A stretch of DNA of 64,000 nt from Halocaridina rubra (Eukaryota; Arthropoda; Malacostraca; Decapoda; Atyidae): positions 131,908 to 195,907 of the forward strand of contig JAXCGZ010005703.1 in NCBI GenBank assembly GCA_037179515.1, given 5' to 3'. Shown here piece after piece: positions 42,187-54,994 of this stretch; within the stretch, counting starts at the first letter, position 1, and the number at the start of each line of letters is the position of its first letter. The notes under the pieces are model-generated. The model had not been told where the DNA came from. It did not search any database and worked only from the letters and a program-made list of their open reading frames with translations. The translations under genes and the position numbers were made by a program.

Positions 42187-43485
42187 GTTATCAAATTGGG
42201 GAAAAGAGGAGCCAGAGTTAAATTACTCGTAGTTGATAATATGGTAATTAGCATCCACATTCCAGGACTAGCAAAGGCTGCAAATGTTTTAAAGTCTAAT
42301 GGTCACAAGTTGGCCGATGAAGATATTGATAGTGATGTACTTGACAACATTGGCATTGTTATTGGTGCCTTACATTTTAATTAGTTTGTTAGTGGTATTA
42401 ACAAGTGGGATGTCTATACTTTGATGGAAACACCGGGTGGTGTCATGTTGTATGGCCATATTCCTTGTGATACTCAACATGAACCCAGTAATGTGGAGAG
42501 GCATATTGTTATGCGAGTAGGAACACAAGTTTTTCCTACAGCTACTCAAGAGTTGATTGAAGTGGCCATAGAGCCAGTTAATAAGTTGTTGATTGAAGAG
42601 GTCATAGTGCCTGTTAATAAGTTGTTGATTGCAAAGGGCATAGAGCCAGTTAATAAGTTGTTGATTGAAGAGGCCATAGTACCTGTTAATAAGTTGTTGA
42701 TTGAGGAGGTCATAGAACCTGTCAATAAGTTGCTGATTGCAGAGGCCATAGAGCCTGTTAATAAGTTGCGAATTGAAGAGGCCATAGAGCCTGTTAATAA
42801 GTTGTGGGAGCCAGAGAGTATTGAAGTAAAGCAAGAAGTGCATTACGAAGATAAAACTACACTTGGAAGTGTTACAGATTCTGTTCCCTGGAAGCCTATC
42901 CACACTCCTCTCCCACACAATTTTCAGAGTGCCTTTGGACAAATGAAGTCTCTAATAGAACAGTTGGAGGAAATATTGGAGAATGTTCATGTAGGTAATT
43001 TGTTGGATGCTTGTACCAGTGAAGAGAAACAGTTTTATATATGCAATACTGCAGATGTAGAGTGGGAAAAGGCCGAAATATCACTTCAAGCATTGAATTT
43101 CAACAATGCAAGACTTCAAAGGGTACTGGATCAGTGCCTTTCTGAAAAATCTAGATCCTCCTAAAGTAACAATCACTAGTTTAATCTGGAATGTTAATAC
43201 AGACAAGATGTCTTTGAAAGGTCTGAAGGCTAGAGAAGATGCGTTGACCAAACATAAACTTCTGTCACTGGTGGGTATATTTTTGGACCCCTTAGGTCTA
43301 ATATCACCCTTACAAAGAAGAGGAAAAATTCTTATTCAGAGAGCTTGGCCTGAAAAGCTCTCATGGGAATATCTGTTGTCAGAAGTATACAAAGAGGAAT
43401 CATCAAATTATGAAAGATCTGAACGTCAAGCTGCCCAAAGGGTTGAAGAATCGTGGGCAAGCTTAATCATAGATGATAAATTGTA
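42187..43485 (+). pseudogene. BEL/Pao protease and RT-end remnants
   Basis: 42187-42520 matches the putative protease domain of BEL/Pao (GTVIKLGKRG, then IGIVIGALHF followed by a stop and METPGGVMLYGHIP). A 12-residue repeat block follows, then 42830-43160 linker. 43130-43470 reads LVGIFLDPLGLISPLQRRG, the region that follows RT in Pao-type pol. The RT palm itself has been lost, and the two halves are in different frames. Confidence 0.7.
42565..42810 (+). repeat. 36-bp repeat coding a 12-residue motif, 7 copies
   Basis: Reads AIEPVNKLLIEE with small variations (V/A/G at position 1, E/V at 3, last two EE, AK or AE), seven times in one frame, the last diverging to KLWEPES. All units are 36 bp. 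Confidence 0.9.
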
Positions 43486-43534
43486 GTACTGATGGGGAGA
43501 CCCCACATTTTTCCTTTTTTGGAGGGGCCCAGGA

Positions 43535-44796
<1,262 letters not shown>

Positions 44797-44839
44797 CCAT
44801 TTAGTAGGTTGGTCCATGGCAACAACCACCCATTACAGT

Positions 44840-45100
44840 ACTACAGCTGAAGGGTCTTGTGAACTTTAATAAGACTGTCCTGGACAGTTCGATGTTAAGT
44901 CCCCTTTCAGTTACGGTTCTCTTTCTATGCCTACATCAACACCGAATATCTTAGATATTCATTACACTTGTCTTATTATCGCTTCACATATGACAAGTCA
45001 CAACACTCCCCATCTCTGTTTCTCTTTTTGTTTTCTTCGTGCCCAAGCTTGATGAGGGTAGATTTTTTTTTTTTGGCCCGTCCTGGTGTCACAATCATAG
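44840..45100 (-). repeat. GTGACACC repeat family copy
   Basis: Reverse complement matches 50205-50450 (GTGACACCAGG, GCACGAAGAAAAC, CTGTCCAG). Ends against (TA)n. Confidence 0.6.
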
Positions 45101-45106
45101 AAAAAA

Positions 45107-45108
<2 letters not shown>

Positions 45109-45192
<84 letters not shown>
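45109..45192. repeat. (TA)n microsatellite
   Basis: First of two runs attached to the GTGACACC repeat pair. Confidence 0.95.
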
Positions 45193-45195
<3 letters not shown>

Positions 45196-45362
45196 CACCG
45201 AATATCTTGGATATTCGTTACACATGTCTTATTATGGCTTCACATCTGACAAGTCACAACACTCCCCATCTCTGTTCCTCTTTTTGTTTTCTTCGTGCCC
45301 AGGCTTGATGAGGGTAGATTTATTTTTTTTTTTTTTGTCCCGTCCTGGTGTCACAATCATTA
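45193..45362 (-). repeat. GTGACACC repeat family copy
   Basis: A near duplicate of 44935-45100 placed 258 bp away with a (TA)n tract in each copy; the pair reads as a tandem duplication of repeat plus microsatellite. Confidence 0.62.
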
Positions 45363-45366
45363 AAAA

Positions 45367-45477
<111 letters not shown>

Positions 45478-45711
45478 TGTGTTTACTATAAAATATGCGT
45501 TTTGTTGCTGTATGTTATCGTATTTACAAAGTTGATAAAATATGTTCTATAATGCGCCCGAATTCAATTATGTTTTACAGAAAAATCGTGATTGTAAAAT
45601 ATTTTTTATTGAAATTATAGCAGATTATCAGGATTTAGTAATGATGAGCAACCTCCAAAACTCTATTTAAAGTTATAAAACCTTGCAATTTGTTAGAATA
45701 GGTTAGGTTAG

Positions 45712-45936
45712 GCTAAGTGACTTGTAAAGTCTGCCGGTGTTTCAGTTCCGATATCCATCTGAGATGCTCCTCGGAACGTCAGCCGAGGCAAGCCCCAACC
45801 CCCCAACTGTGGTGCCCATCCACAGCAAGTGACCTTCCCAGTAAACAGCTTAAACTCTCGGTCCTGAGCGGGAACCGATCTGTCGACCTCGTGAATGCGA
45901 AGCCAGCGCGTTACCACTGTACTAGCCAGAAAAGAT
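45712..45936 (-). repeat. tRNA-derived SINE
   Basis: The minus strand starts with an A-box-like CTAGTACAGTGGTAACGCG and B-box-like ATCGGTTCCCGC, followed by a GC-richer body (GGTCACTTGCTGTGGATGGG). It stands out in base content from the AT-rich flanks. Confidence 0.6.
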
Positions 45937-45945
45937 AAATAACTA

Positions 45946-45978
45946 TAGAATCAAATCAAATCAAATCAAATCAAATCA
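45946..45978. repeat. (AATCA)n LINE tail
   Basis: About six pentamers on the plus strand at the 3' end of the minus-strand LINE; such tails are made by target-primed reverse transcription in CR1/L2-like elements. Confidence 0.8.
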
Positions 45979-46249
45979 AAACATTTATTTCCATTTTGTA
46001 CAATGGTTATTCAACATTAATAGTAACTTATAGGTAGACATGTAATTAAACTAATAAATAAGAGGGTTAGACATATAGTTAAATTAAATTTAGCTTTCAT
46101 AGAAAATAATAATGCTGTAATAAAAATGTTAACAATAATGTTAATAATAAAGTAGTAAGTATGCCACTAGATACAGGATCGTTATTATCGGCATCATTTC
46201 CATATTTGTTTCCTTACAATGAGAATAATTAGTTCTTAATGAGCAGCAA

Positions 46250-48860
46250 CTATTTGTCCAAAAGAAAACTATATAGTTTGCCTTTGAAAGCTGTGAAGGA
46301 GGATGTATTTTTAAGATTCTCTGGAATATTATTCCAGAGTGTTGGCCCTTTGATAGTGATCATCTTTGAACCTGCTTCTGTGTTTGTTCTGTGAATAAAG
46401 AGCTCACTGCTCTGTCTTGTGTTGGTTTCCCTTATATGCCTGACTGTTTTTTAAATCAAATAGCCAGCTAGGATAATGATGGTCCAAAATTTTGAATACA
46501 AAAACATAAATAGAATAAGCGACCTTATTTTCTGCCCGCAGCCACCCAAGTTTATTGAGAGCTGGTGTGATGTGGTCATATTTTCTTATTCCTCCCAGGG
46601 CAACTCGAGCTGCAAAATTAATAAGCTTCTGTATTCTGTTTATCTGAGTCTCAGTGGTAGCTCCCCAAACAATTGTGCAGTAATTAATGTGACTTAGGGC
46701 TAGAGATTCAACAACAGTTATTCGAGTGGTTGTCTCAAAATTGTCTTTTATACGTGATAAGTACATTAATGTTCCTGTAACCTTTTTGCATACTTTATCT
46801 ATGTGGGAATCAAACAACATGTGGTTATCAAAGTGAATTCCTAGGTTTTTGACTGTTTTGCTAGGTGTGATAATATTGTCGCAAAAATTAATTGTTGTGT
46901 TTTCTGGAATTTGTGCTATGTGGAACCTTGAACCAATAAATATGCACTGTGTTTTACTTTCGTTAATTAACAGCCCAATTTCTTGGAAATAGGTTTTAAT
47001 TTTTGACAGAGTGTTTTCTGCTCTTAAAGTTAGCTCTGGGAGATTATTAATATCACCACTAAGGAGTAGTTGAGTGTCATCTGCATATTGTACGACTAGA
47101 CAGTCAGAAATGAAAGAAGATAGATCATTTACGTAAATGGAGAAGAGGATAGGACCAAGTACTGATCCCCGTGGAACACCAAATGATAATTTTTTTGGCA
47201 CAGAGATAATGTTTTTAAGACGTATGGACTGTTTACGATTAGATAGATACTTGCTAAACCAGCTTGGATCAATATTTAAGTTAATACATTTACTTAAAAG
47301 AATTTCATGGTTTACACTGTCGAAGGCTTTTGATAAGTCTAATAAAATTAGCAAAGATATTTTTTTCATATCTATATTATTATATATACTATTCGTAACT
47401 TTAAGCAGTGCAGTTTCCGTCGAGAGTTTTGGTCTGAAACCATGTTGGCTAATCGTTAGTAGTCTATTTGATTCTAAATATGACATAAGTTGGCATGCAA
47501 CAATTTTTTCTAATATATTAGAGAAAATGGGTAGCAGGGAAATGGGACGATAATTTGTCACATCTTCTCTGTCCCCCTTTTTATGCAGAGGTATTACATG
47601 TGATATTTTCCAAGAGTCAGGAAACTTTTTAGTAACAATGGAAGTGTTCATAATAGTTAGAATATAGGATGCAATCACGGGTAGAGCATCTTTGATGAAC
47701 TGAAATGGTATACCATCTGAACCATAAGAGCCAGAGTTTCTTAGGCTCTTTATGGTAAGAATTAGGGTAGCACAATCTATAGGATTTATCTTGAAGTACT
47801 CTCTTGTGTTTTCATTGGAAGAATTGTCATTTAAGCAATTACTCATATTCACTGAGTTGATGTTTTCTTGAGTTTTTTCATATGTATTTTTGTCAACGTT
47901 AGCAAAATAGTTATTAAAGTTATCTGCTTTGTCTTTCAACTCCGTAATATTTTCATAACTTTCTGAGGTACTCTTTTCATTTGGTATCATGCTTCTTATC
48001 ACTTTCCATGTTGCTGCTGTATCATGTCTAGAGTCATTAAATTGTTTTTTGTAAAAGTCTTTTTTACTCACACTGATGAGAGATCTGACACGTTTCTTTT
48101 CTGTTTTATAACGTTCTCGGAGAGTCATATCATATCAATTCATTTTTAGCTCTTTTTGTATTTGATTTCTGATTTGCATTCCCTCTTTGATGTCATTAGT
48201 TAGCCAGGGGGCTGAGGGGCGGGTTATTTTTCTTGTTACAATGGGTGCACAACTATCTAAGCATTCAAGGAAGACTTTTGTTAAAATCTCAACCTGCAAA
48301 TCGACGTTATCTGTGTATTTAATTCTATTAAGTGCATTTGTGTTGTTGATTAATGTTTCACAAAAGATATCAGGGGAGTAATTTTTTAGACACCGGAATG
48401 TCTTGAGGAGAGGCTTCCTTTTCGGCTTGTTTATGTTTAGCATAGCAATGTTCAGCTCGTGGTCTGCAATTGGGCAGGGAACTACGTCCCAATAGGGTAT
48501 ACTTTCCACTTTATTTGTTATTATCAGATCTATAAGAGTCCTAGAATTAGGGGTTATGCGGGTCGGTTTTGTCACTATTTGTGTTAACTTCACAGTGTTG
48601 ATCACACTTTTCAATTTGTTATCTGCTGAGAGCAAGTCATCATTAAAATCACCAAGTATGTATATGGGTTTATGACGCACACAGATATTTCTGAATGTTT
48701 CTAGCAGATGATTGAATGAACTGGTAGGTGCTTTAGGGTGACGGTAAACACACCCTACAATAAAAGATGGAACACCCTGGGGATTCTCTTTTTGAAGGAT
48801 CAGATTACTTTTAGTATTAGTGTACAATGATTTTAACTTGTTGAAACTAAAACTATACAT
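46250..48860 (-). pseudogene. LINE ORF2: endonuclease C-part and reverse transcriptase
   Basis: Starts within the APE-type endonuclease (YILGDFNDDLL, PCPIADHELNIAML). A TGA at 48137-48135 interrupts an otherwise continuous frame into the reverse transcriptase: NYRPISLLPIFSNILEK, QHGFRPKLSTETALL, LDLSKAFDSVNH, FGVPRGSVLGPILF, QYADDTQLL (46404-48128). Near 46440, in an A-run, the frame slips; the tail continues in another frame (GPTLWNNIPENL, KGKLYSFLL) to a stop at 46252-46250. Single nonsense plus single slip means fairly recent loss. Confidence 0.85.
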
Positions 48861-48984
48861 TATGTCATTATAAAAATCATATGCATGAGTGATCGTTTAA
48901 TTGTCGCTGGGTTCATTTATGTATATTTATATTGTAAGCACGTATCAGATCTTAAAGCTGAGCGAGCACAAGACTAGATTTTTT

Positions 48985-49140
48985 TTTTATTGTGACACCC
49001 GGTTGGGCCAAAAATAAATAAATAAATCTGCCCTCATCAGGCCTAGGCACGAAGATATTATAAAGAGAAACAGGGATGGAGAATATTGTGACTTGTCAGA
49101 TGTGAAGGGATATTAAGAGACGTGTAACGAGTATTATAGC
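48985..49140 (+). repeat. GTGACACC repeat family copy
   Basis: GTGACACCCGG, AGGCACGAAGA, GAAACAGGGATGGAGA and GTGTAACGAGTATT in the family order. Flanks 48871-48984 and 49141-49468 show nothing recognisable. Confidence 0.55.
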
Positions 49141-49466
49141 CTGTAGTAGAACAGTCCCTAATACAGAGGGAACATACTGTAATTTGCCACAATTCAGTGC
49201 TGACGAAGCACATATATATTCAATGCAATTACTGATTTTCCATTGTTTAAACTGCATTCGCAGCAGTAATAATTTAACATTATGGAAAAGAATATTCTGG
49301 GGAAATTTCTAAAACAGTTCAACCCCCTCCCCTTCTTATGTGAAGCTTAAACCTCGCAGGATTACATAAAGGGCTCAACTACAAATTGTGGTCAGTAGGC
49401 TAACAATGAGCATTACGTAAGGGCTGTAATAAGAAAGCTACTCTATTATGCTATGAGACTGTAAAG

Positions 49467-49627
<161 letters not shown>

Positions 49628-50204
49628 GCAGCATCAGTGTAAAGACATGCAACAAAACTTCTAATCAAACAACAGGGATAGCAAAGAAATAAAATTAAAC
49701 AGTGTGAGCTAAAACCTCCAAGGCCTCTACCACATACTGGTAAATATAACTGTTTAGGGACAAGTTGGTTAGATATTACGCAATGGGACAGTCTCGGGAA
49801 AGATGCCAAACGGCTAATAAGCATCACGTTAACGTCGTTTGTCTGCTTCTCGAACTATTTTTCATAAGCAAGTAGAGACATTTATAACGAAATTATTATG
49901 TATCAATACATGTGGGTAGGCTTGTTCAAAACAATAACATGTACTTCACATGTGGCCCTTCTATAATCTATTAATGTGCACTGTCAATTATATATTTGTC
50001 ATATGGACAAGGTTGTGTACTTTCTTGTACATCATTATAGAATTTATGCGTCTTATTTTCTTCATACTTGATACGCGTTATGCAAGAATATGTTTTAGTT
50101 AATGCTGTTTCTAACCTACATAATTTGTAAAATGAGGTCGGCGAAATGACTGGCCCCCAAATGAGAGACATGGAGGGGAGTTTTAGACTGTACTGCGATT
50201 TTTT

Positions 50205-50440
50205 CAAGTGTGACACCAGGGAGGGCAAAAATAGTAAAAATACAATATAACTGTCCTCATCGGGCCTGGACACGAAGAAAACAAAAGTATATAGAAACAG
50301 AGATGGAGAGTGCTGTGATTTGTCAGTCATTAAGGGATGATAATAAGAGATGTGTAACGAATATCCAAGAATATTAGGTGTAAATGTAGGCATAAAAAAA
50401 GAATCGTAACTGGAGGAAGATTTAACACCAAATAGTTCTG
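50205..50440 (+). repeat. GTGACACC repeat family copy, longest
   Basis: Extends past the usual end to GAATCGTAACTGGAGG and CTGGACAGCGCTATG, which pair with the outer part of 44840-45100. Confidence 0.58.
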
Positions 50441-50566
50441 GACAGCGCTATGCTCGGATTATTGCTGTATTTAGACTTTTTAAGTGAAAATGTTAAAATT
50501 CCTTTGCAAATCGCAGAGATTTCGCGCAGTTTAAAATTGAAAAGGTAATTAGAGTTAGACTGCAGT

Positions 50567-50662
<96 letters not shown>
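50567..50662. repeat. (GT)n(GA)n compound microsatellite
   Basis: A short GT run passes into about 80 bp of GA. Nothing recognised from 50663 to 50920. Confidence 0.95.
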
Positions 50663-50663
<1 letters not shown>

Positions 50664-50920
50664 ACATGGCAAATCGTGTGACTGAATCAACTCAGATGAC
50701 GTCATTTTCCTGAGCAGTGAGCAATTCATGTTCATCTAAGTTGCCAAAATTTAGACATTTACTCTTTTTTTTTTTCAAAATAACATATGCATCATGATAT
50801 GTTTTTAAATAAACATTTCTATAAATTAGGTCTCTAAAATCTGTAGCGAGGATCAAAACTAGCGATTGCATTAGAGCACATCAGGAAGGTAAACCTTCAC
50901 CATAAATAGTGGACAAACTT

Positions 50921-52629
50921 GTGATTACCTAATTGTGATTACCCAATTGTGTTTACGGGAAAGAGCCCAAAGCTCGTATATTCCCGTCTCCTCATCGGTT
51001 CCATTTTATACTTAGTGATACTTATCATACCTGTCCTTAAAACTATGGATTGAGATAGCATTAACTACCTCCTCGCTTAGCCAATTCCAATTATCAACTA
51101 CTCTTACACTGAAAAAGTATTTCCTTACATCCTGCGAAGAAGTTTTCTTACGAAGCTTCAAACTATGACCTCTAGTTCTAGAGCCAGCCATATCAAAATA
51201 TCGATCCCTATCCACTCTATCATAACCATGAAGGAATTTAAAGACTGTCACCATATCCCCCCTCACTCTTATAGCTTCGAGTGATGGTAAGTCTAATTCC
51301 CTCAGCCTCTCATCATAACTGAGATTGCGTATTTCTGGCACCAGTTTCGTGGCATGTCTTTGAACTTTTTCAAGCTTAGCTATGTGCTTTTTCAAGTGCG
51401 GATTCCAAAAGGGGGATGCATATTCGAATTTTGGCCTCACATAGGTTACATAAATATTTCTGAACATTTCCTTGTCCATGTGCCTGAAGGCTACCCTTAC
51501 ATTTGATAAGAATGCATATGCTGCCCTTACTATGCCATTTATATGTATTTCTGGAGACAAATCTGCCAGTATGTTTACTCCTAGATCTCTCTCATTTTTT
51601 GTCTCTTGAAGTTGTACTCCAGCCACCGAGTAGTCAAGCTTGGGCATTCTTGCACTTGTACCCATTCTCATTACCTTACATTTTGAAGTATTGAATTTCA
51701 TTAGCCACTTTTCTGACCACTCATGCAGATTATTTAGATCCTCCTGAAGTTCTCTACCATTGTTCTCGTTTTTTACTTTCTTCACAATCTTTGCATCATC
51801 TGCAAACATATTCATGAATGAATTTACAGACTCTGGTAGGTCATTTACATATACAAAGAACAAAAGTGGCCCTAAAACTGAACCCTGTGGAACTCCACTA
51901 CTAACTCTTCTCCATTCAGACACTGAGTGTCTTACTCTAACCCTCTGTTCCCTTCCTTCTAAGTAAGTTTTTATCCATTCCAAAACATTTCCACCTATTC
52001 TAGCCATTGATTGCAGCTTCCTAATAAGTCTCCCATGTGGAACAGTGTCAAACGCTTTCTGGAAGTCTAGGAATATGCAATCTGCCCACCCCTCTCTTTC
52101 CTGTAAGATTTGGCTTACCTCATCATAAAATTCTAATAAGTTTGTTACTGTTGATCTACCTTCTCTGAAGCCATGTTGCCTCACTGACAAAAAGTTGAAG
52201 GATTCCAAGTGAAGAGAGATATGTTTCCTTAGTAGTTTCTCCATAACTTTGCAAACTATGCTGGTCAAGGAAACTGGTCTATAGTTCAGAGCCGTATCCC
52301 TCCTTCCCTTTTTGAAGATAGGTATCACATTTGCTTGTTTCCAGCATCTTGGAATCTCCCCCGACTCCAGTGACTCCTTAAATATGATACTTAGTGCCAC
52401 TGATATTGTGTTTGCGCATTTTTTAAGCACATGAGGGGATATGTCATCGGGACCTGTAGCTTTATGAACATCTAAATCCATCAGCGCTCTGCATACCTCT
52501 GTGGCTGTAAGGTTGATGTTCTCTAATACCGGCCCTTGAGCTTCTATCACTGCAATCTGAGGGGGTGGGGAATTTTCTACTGTAAATACTGACTGAAACT
52601 CCTTGTTCAATTCTTTGCAGATCTCTTCA
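50921..52629 (-). mobile_element. CR1-like LINE array, copy A
   Basis: 3' tail at the left is a 14-bp repeat (GTGATTACCTAATT units), then the 3' UTR (TTTACGGGAAAGAGCCC). 5' truncated at CAGATCTCTTCA. Same extent as copy B. Confidence 0.85.
51012..52610 (-). CDS. LINE ORF2 reverse transcriptase fragment, 532 aa open
   Basis: Continuous frame starting within the linker before RT (EFQSVFTVE). RT blocks: DLDVHKATGPDDISP, IPIFKKGRRDTALNYRP, VRQHGFREGRSTVTNLLEF, IFLDFQKAFDTVPH, SSGVPQGSVLGPLLF, NMFADDAKIV (the YxDD-type box here FADD), then the C-terminal RGDMVTVFKFLHGYD and VVDNWNWLSEEVV. The endonuclease is missing because the copy is 5' truncated; the ATG used is internal, so no independent protein is expected despite the open frame. 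Confidence 0.85.
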   Translation of the reverse strand: MNKEFQSVFTVENSPPPQIAVIEAQGPVLENINLTATEVCRALMDLDVHKATGPDDISPHVLKKCANTISVALSIIFKESLESGEIPRCWKQANVIPIFKKGRRDTALNYRPVSLTSIVCKVMEKLLRKHISLHLESFNFLSVRQHGFREGRSTVTNLLEFYDEVSQILQEREGWADCIFLDFQKAFDTVPHGRLIRKLQSMARIGGNVLEWIKTYLEGREQRVRVRHSVSEWRRVSSGVPQGSVLGPLLFFVYVNDLPESVNSFMNMFADDAKIVKKVKNENNGRELQEDLNNLHEWSEKWLMKFNTSKCKVMRMGTSARMPKLDYSVAGVQLQETKNERDLGVNILADLSPEIHINGIVRAAYAFLSNVRVAFRHMDKEMFRNIYVTYVRPKFEYASPFWNPHLKKHIAKLEKVQRHATKLVPEIRNLSYDERLRELDLPSLEAIRVRGDMVTVFKFLHGYDRVDRDRYFDMAGSRTRGHSLKLRKKTSSQDVRKYFFSVRVVDNWNWLSEEVVNAISIHSFKDRYDKYH

Positions 52630-54339
52630 GTGATTACCTAATTGTGATTACCTAATTGTGTTTACGGGAAAGAGCCCAAAGCTCGTATCTTCCCGTCTCC
52701 TCATCGGTTCCATTTTATACTTAGTGATACTTATCATACCTGTCCTTAAAACTATGGATTGAGATAGCATTAACTACCTCCTCGCTTAGCCAATTCCAAT
52801 TATCAACTACTCTTACACTGAAAAAGTATTTCCTTACATCCTGCGAAGAAGTTTTCTTACGAAGCTTCAAACTATGACCTCTAGTTCTAGAGCCAGCCAT
52901 ATCAAAATATCGATCCCTATCCACTCTATCATAACCATGAAGGAATTTAAAGACTGTCACCATATCCCCCCTCACTCTTATAGCTTCGAGTGATGGTAAG
53001 TCTAATTCCCTCAGCCTCTCATCATAACTGAGATTGCGTATTTCTGGCACCAGTTTCGTGGCATGTCTTTGAACTTTTTCAAGCTTAGCTATATGCTTTT
53101 TCAAGTGCGGATTCCAAAAGGGGGCTGCATATTCGAGTTTTGGCCTCACATAGGTTACATAAATATTTCTGAACATTTCCTTGTCCATGTGCCTGAAGGC
53201 TACCCTTACATTTGATAAGAATGCATATGCTGCCCTTACTATGCCATTTATATGTATTTCTGGAGACAAATCTGCCAGTATGTTTACTCCTAGATCTCTC
53301 TCATTTTTTGTCTCTTGAAGTTGTACTCCAGCCACCGAGTAGTCAAGCTTGGGCATTCTTGCACTTGTACCCACTCTCATTACCTTACATTTTGAAGTAT
53401 TGAATTTCATTAGCCACTTTTCTGACCACTCATGCAGATTATTTAGATCCACCTGAAGTTCTCTACCATTGTTCTCGTTTTTTTACTTTCTTCACAATCT
53501 TTGCATCATCTGCAAACATATCCATGAATGAATTTACAGACTCTGGTAGGTCATTTACATATACAAGGAACAAAAGTGGCCCTAAAACTGAACCCTGTGG
53601 AACTCCACTACTAACTCTTCTCCATTCAGACACTGAGTGTCTTACTCTAACCCTCTGTTCCCTTCCTTCTAAGTAAGTTTTTATCCATTCCAAAACATTT
53701 CCACCTATTCTAGCCATTGATTGCAGCTTCCTAATAAGTCTCCCATGTGGAACTGTGTCAAACGCTTTCTGGAAGTCTAGGAATATGCAATCTGCCCACC
53801 CCTCTCTTTCCTGTAAGATTTGGCTTACCTCATCATAAAATTCTAATAAGTTTGTTACTGTTGATCTACCTTCTCTGAAGCCATGTTGCCTCACTGACAA
53901 AAAGTTGAAGGATTCCAAGTGAAGAGAGATATGTTTCCTTAGTAGTTTCTCCATAACTTTGCAAACTATGCTGGTCAAGGAAACTGGTCTATAGTTCAGA
54001 GCCGTATCCCTCCTTCCCTTTTTGAAGATAGGTATCACATTTGCTTGTTTCCAGCATCTTGGAATCTCCCCCGACTCCAGTGACTCCTTAAATATGATAC
54101 TTAGTGCCACTGATATTGTGTTTGCGCATTTTTTAAGCACATGAGGGGATATGTCATCGGGACCTGTAGCTTTATGAACATCTAAATCCATCAGCGCTCT
54201 GCATACCTCTGTGGCTGTAAGGTTGATGTTCTCTAATACCGGCCCTTGAGCTTCTATCACTGCAATCTGAGGGGGTGGGGAATTTTCTACTGTAAATACT
54301 GTCTGAAACTCCTTGTTCAATTCTTTGCAGATCTCTTCA
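52630..54339 (-). mobile_element. CR1-like LINE array, copy B
   Basis: 1710 bp, same two borders as copy A and about ten single-base differences by eye. It begins directly at the truncated 5' border of copy A. Confidence 0.85.
52721..54320 (-). pseudogene. LINE ORF2 RT fragment, one frameshift
   Basis: Same protein as copy A, broken only at about 53475 where a T run has seven instead of six bases, in the segment after FADDAKIVKKVK. Confidence 0.85.
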
Positions 54340-54994
54340 GTGATTACCTAATTGTGATTACCTAATTGTGTTTACGGGAAAGAGCCCAAAGCTCGTATCT
54401 TCCCGTCTCCTCATCGGTTCCATTTTATACTTAGTGATACTTATCATACCTGTCCTTAAAACTATGGATTGAGATAGCATTAACTACCTCCTCGCTTAGC
54501 CAATTCCAATTATCAACTACTCTTACACTGAAAAAGTATTTCCTTACATCCTGCAAAGAAGTTTTCTTACGAAGCTTCAAACTATGACCTCTAGTTCTAG
54601 AGCCAGCCATATCAAAATATCGATCCCTATCCACTCTATCATAACCATGAAGGAATTTAAAGACTGTCACCATATCCCCCCTCACTCTTCTAGCTTCCAG
54701 TGATGATAAGTCTAATTCCCTCAGCCTCTCATCATAACTGAGATTGCGTATTTCTGGCACCAGTTTCGTGGCATGTCTTTGAACTTTTTCAAGCTTAGCT
54801 ATGTGCTTTTTCAAGTGCGGATTATAAAAGGGGGTTGTATTTTCGAGTTTTGGCCTCACATAGGTTACATAAATATTTCTGAACATTTCCTTGTGCATGT
54901 GCCTGAAGACTACCCTTACATTTGATAAGAATGCATATGCTGTCCTTACTATGCCATTTATATGTATTTTTGGAGACAAATCTGCCAGTATGTT
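54340..54994 (-). pseudogene. CR1-like LINE array, copy C (3' part)
   Basis: Tail, 3' UTR and the last 182 codons (54431-54979, from MSPKIHINGIV to FKDRYDKYH); truncated at TCTGCCAGTATGTT. Confidence 0.82.

Larger units (their letters stand above)
45946..48870 (-). mobile_element. CR1/L2-group LINE, 5' truncated
   Basis: Minus-strand LINE with endonuclease and reverse transcriptase, ending at its 3' side in a (TTTGA)n-type pentamer run (45946-45978) instead of poly(A). The 5' half of the endonuclease is missing. Confidence 0.8.

Noticed and set aside
42370..42942. Minus-strand 190-residue frame in BEL remnant
   Set aside because: Its length comes from the 36-bp repeat, which is open in several frames.
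51503..51694. Plus-strand frames within the LINE array
   Set aside because: They mirror the LINE ORF2 on the other strand and recur in every copy.
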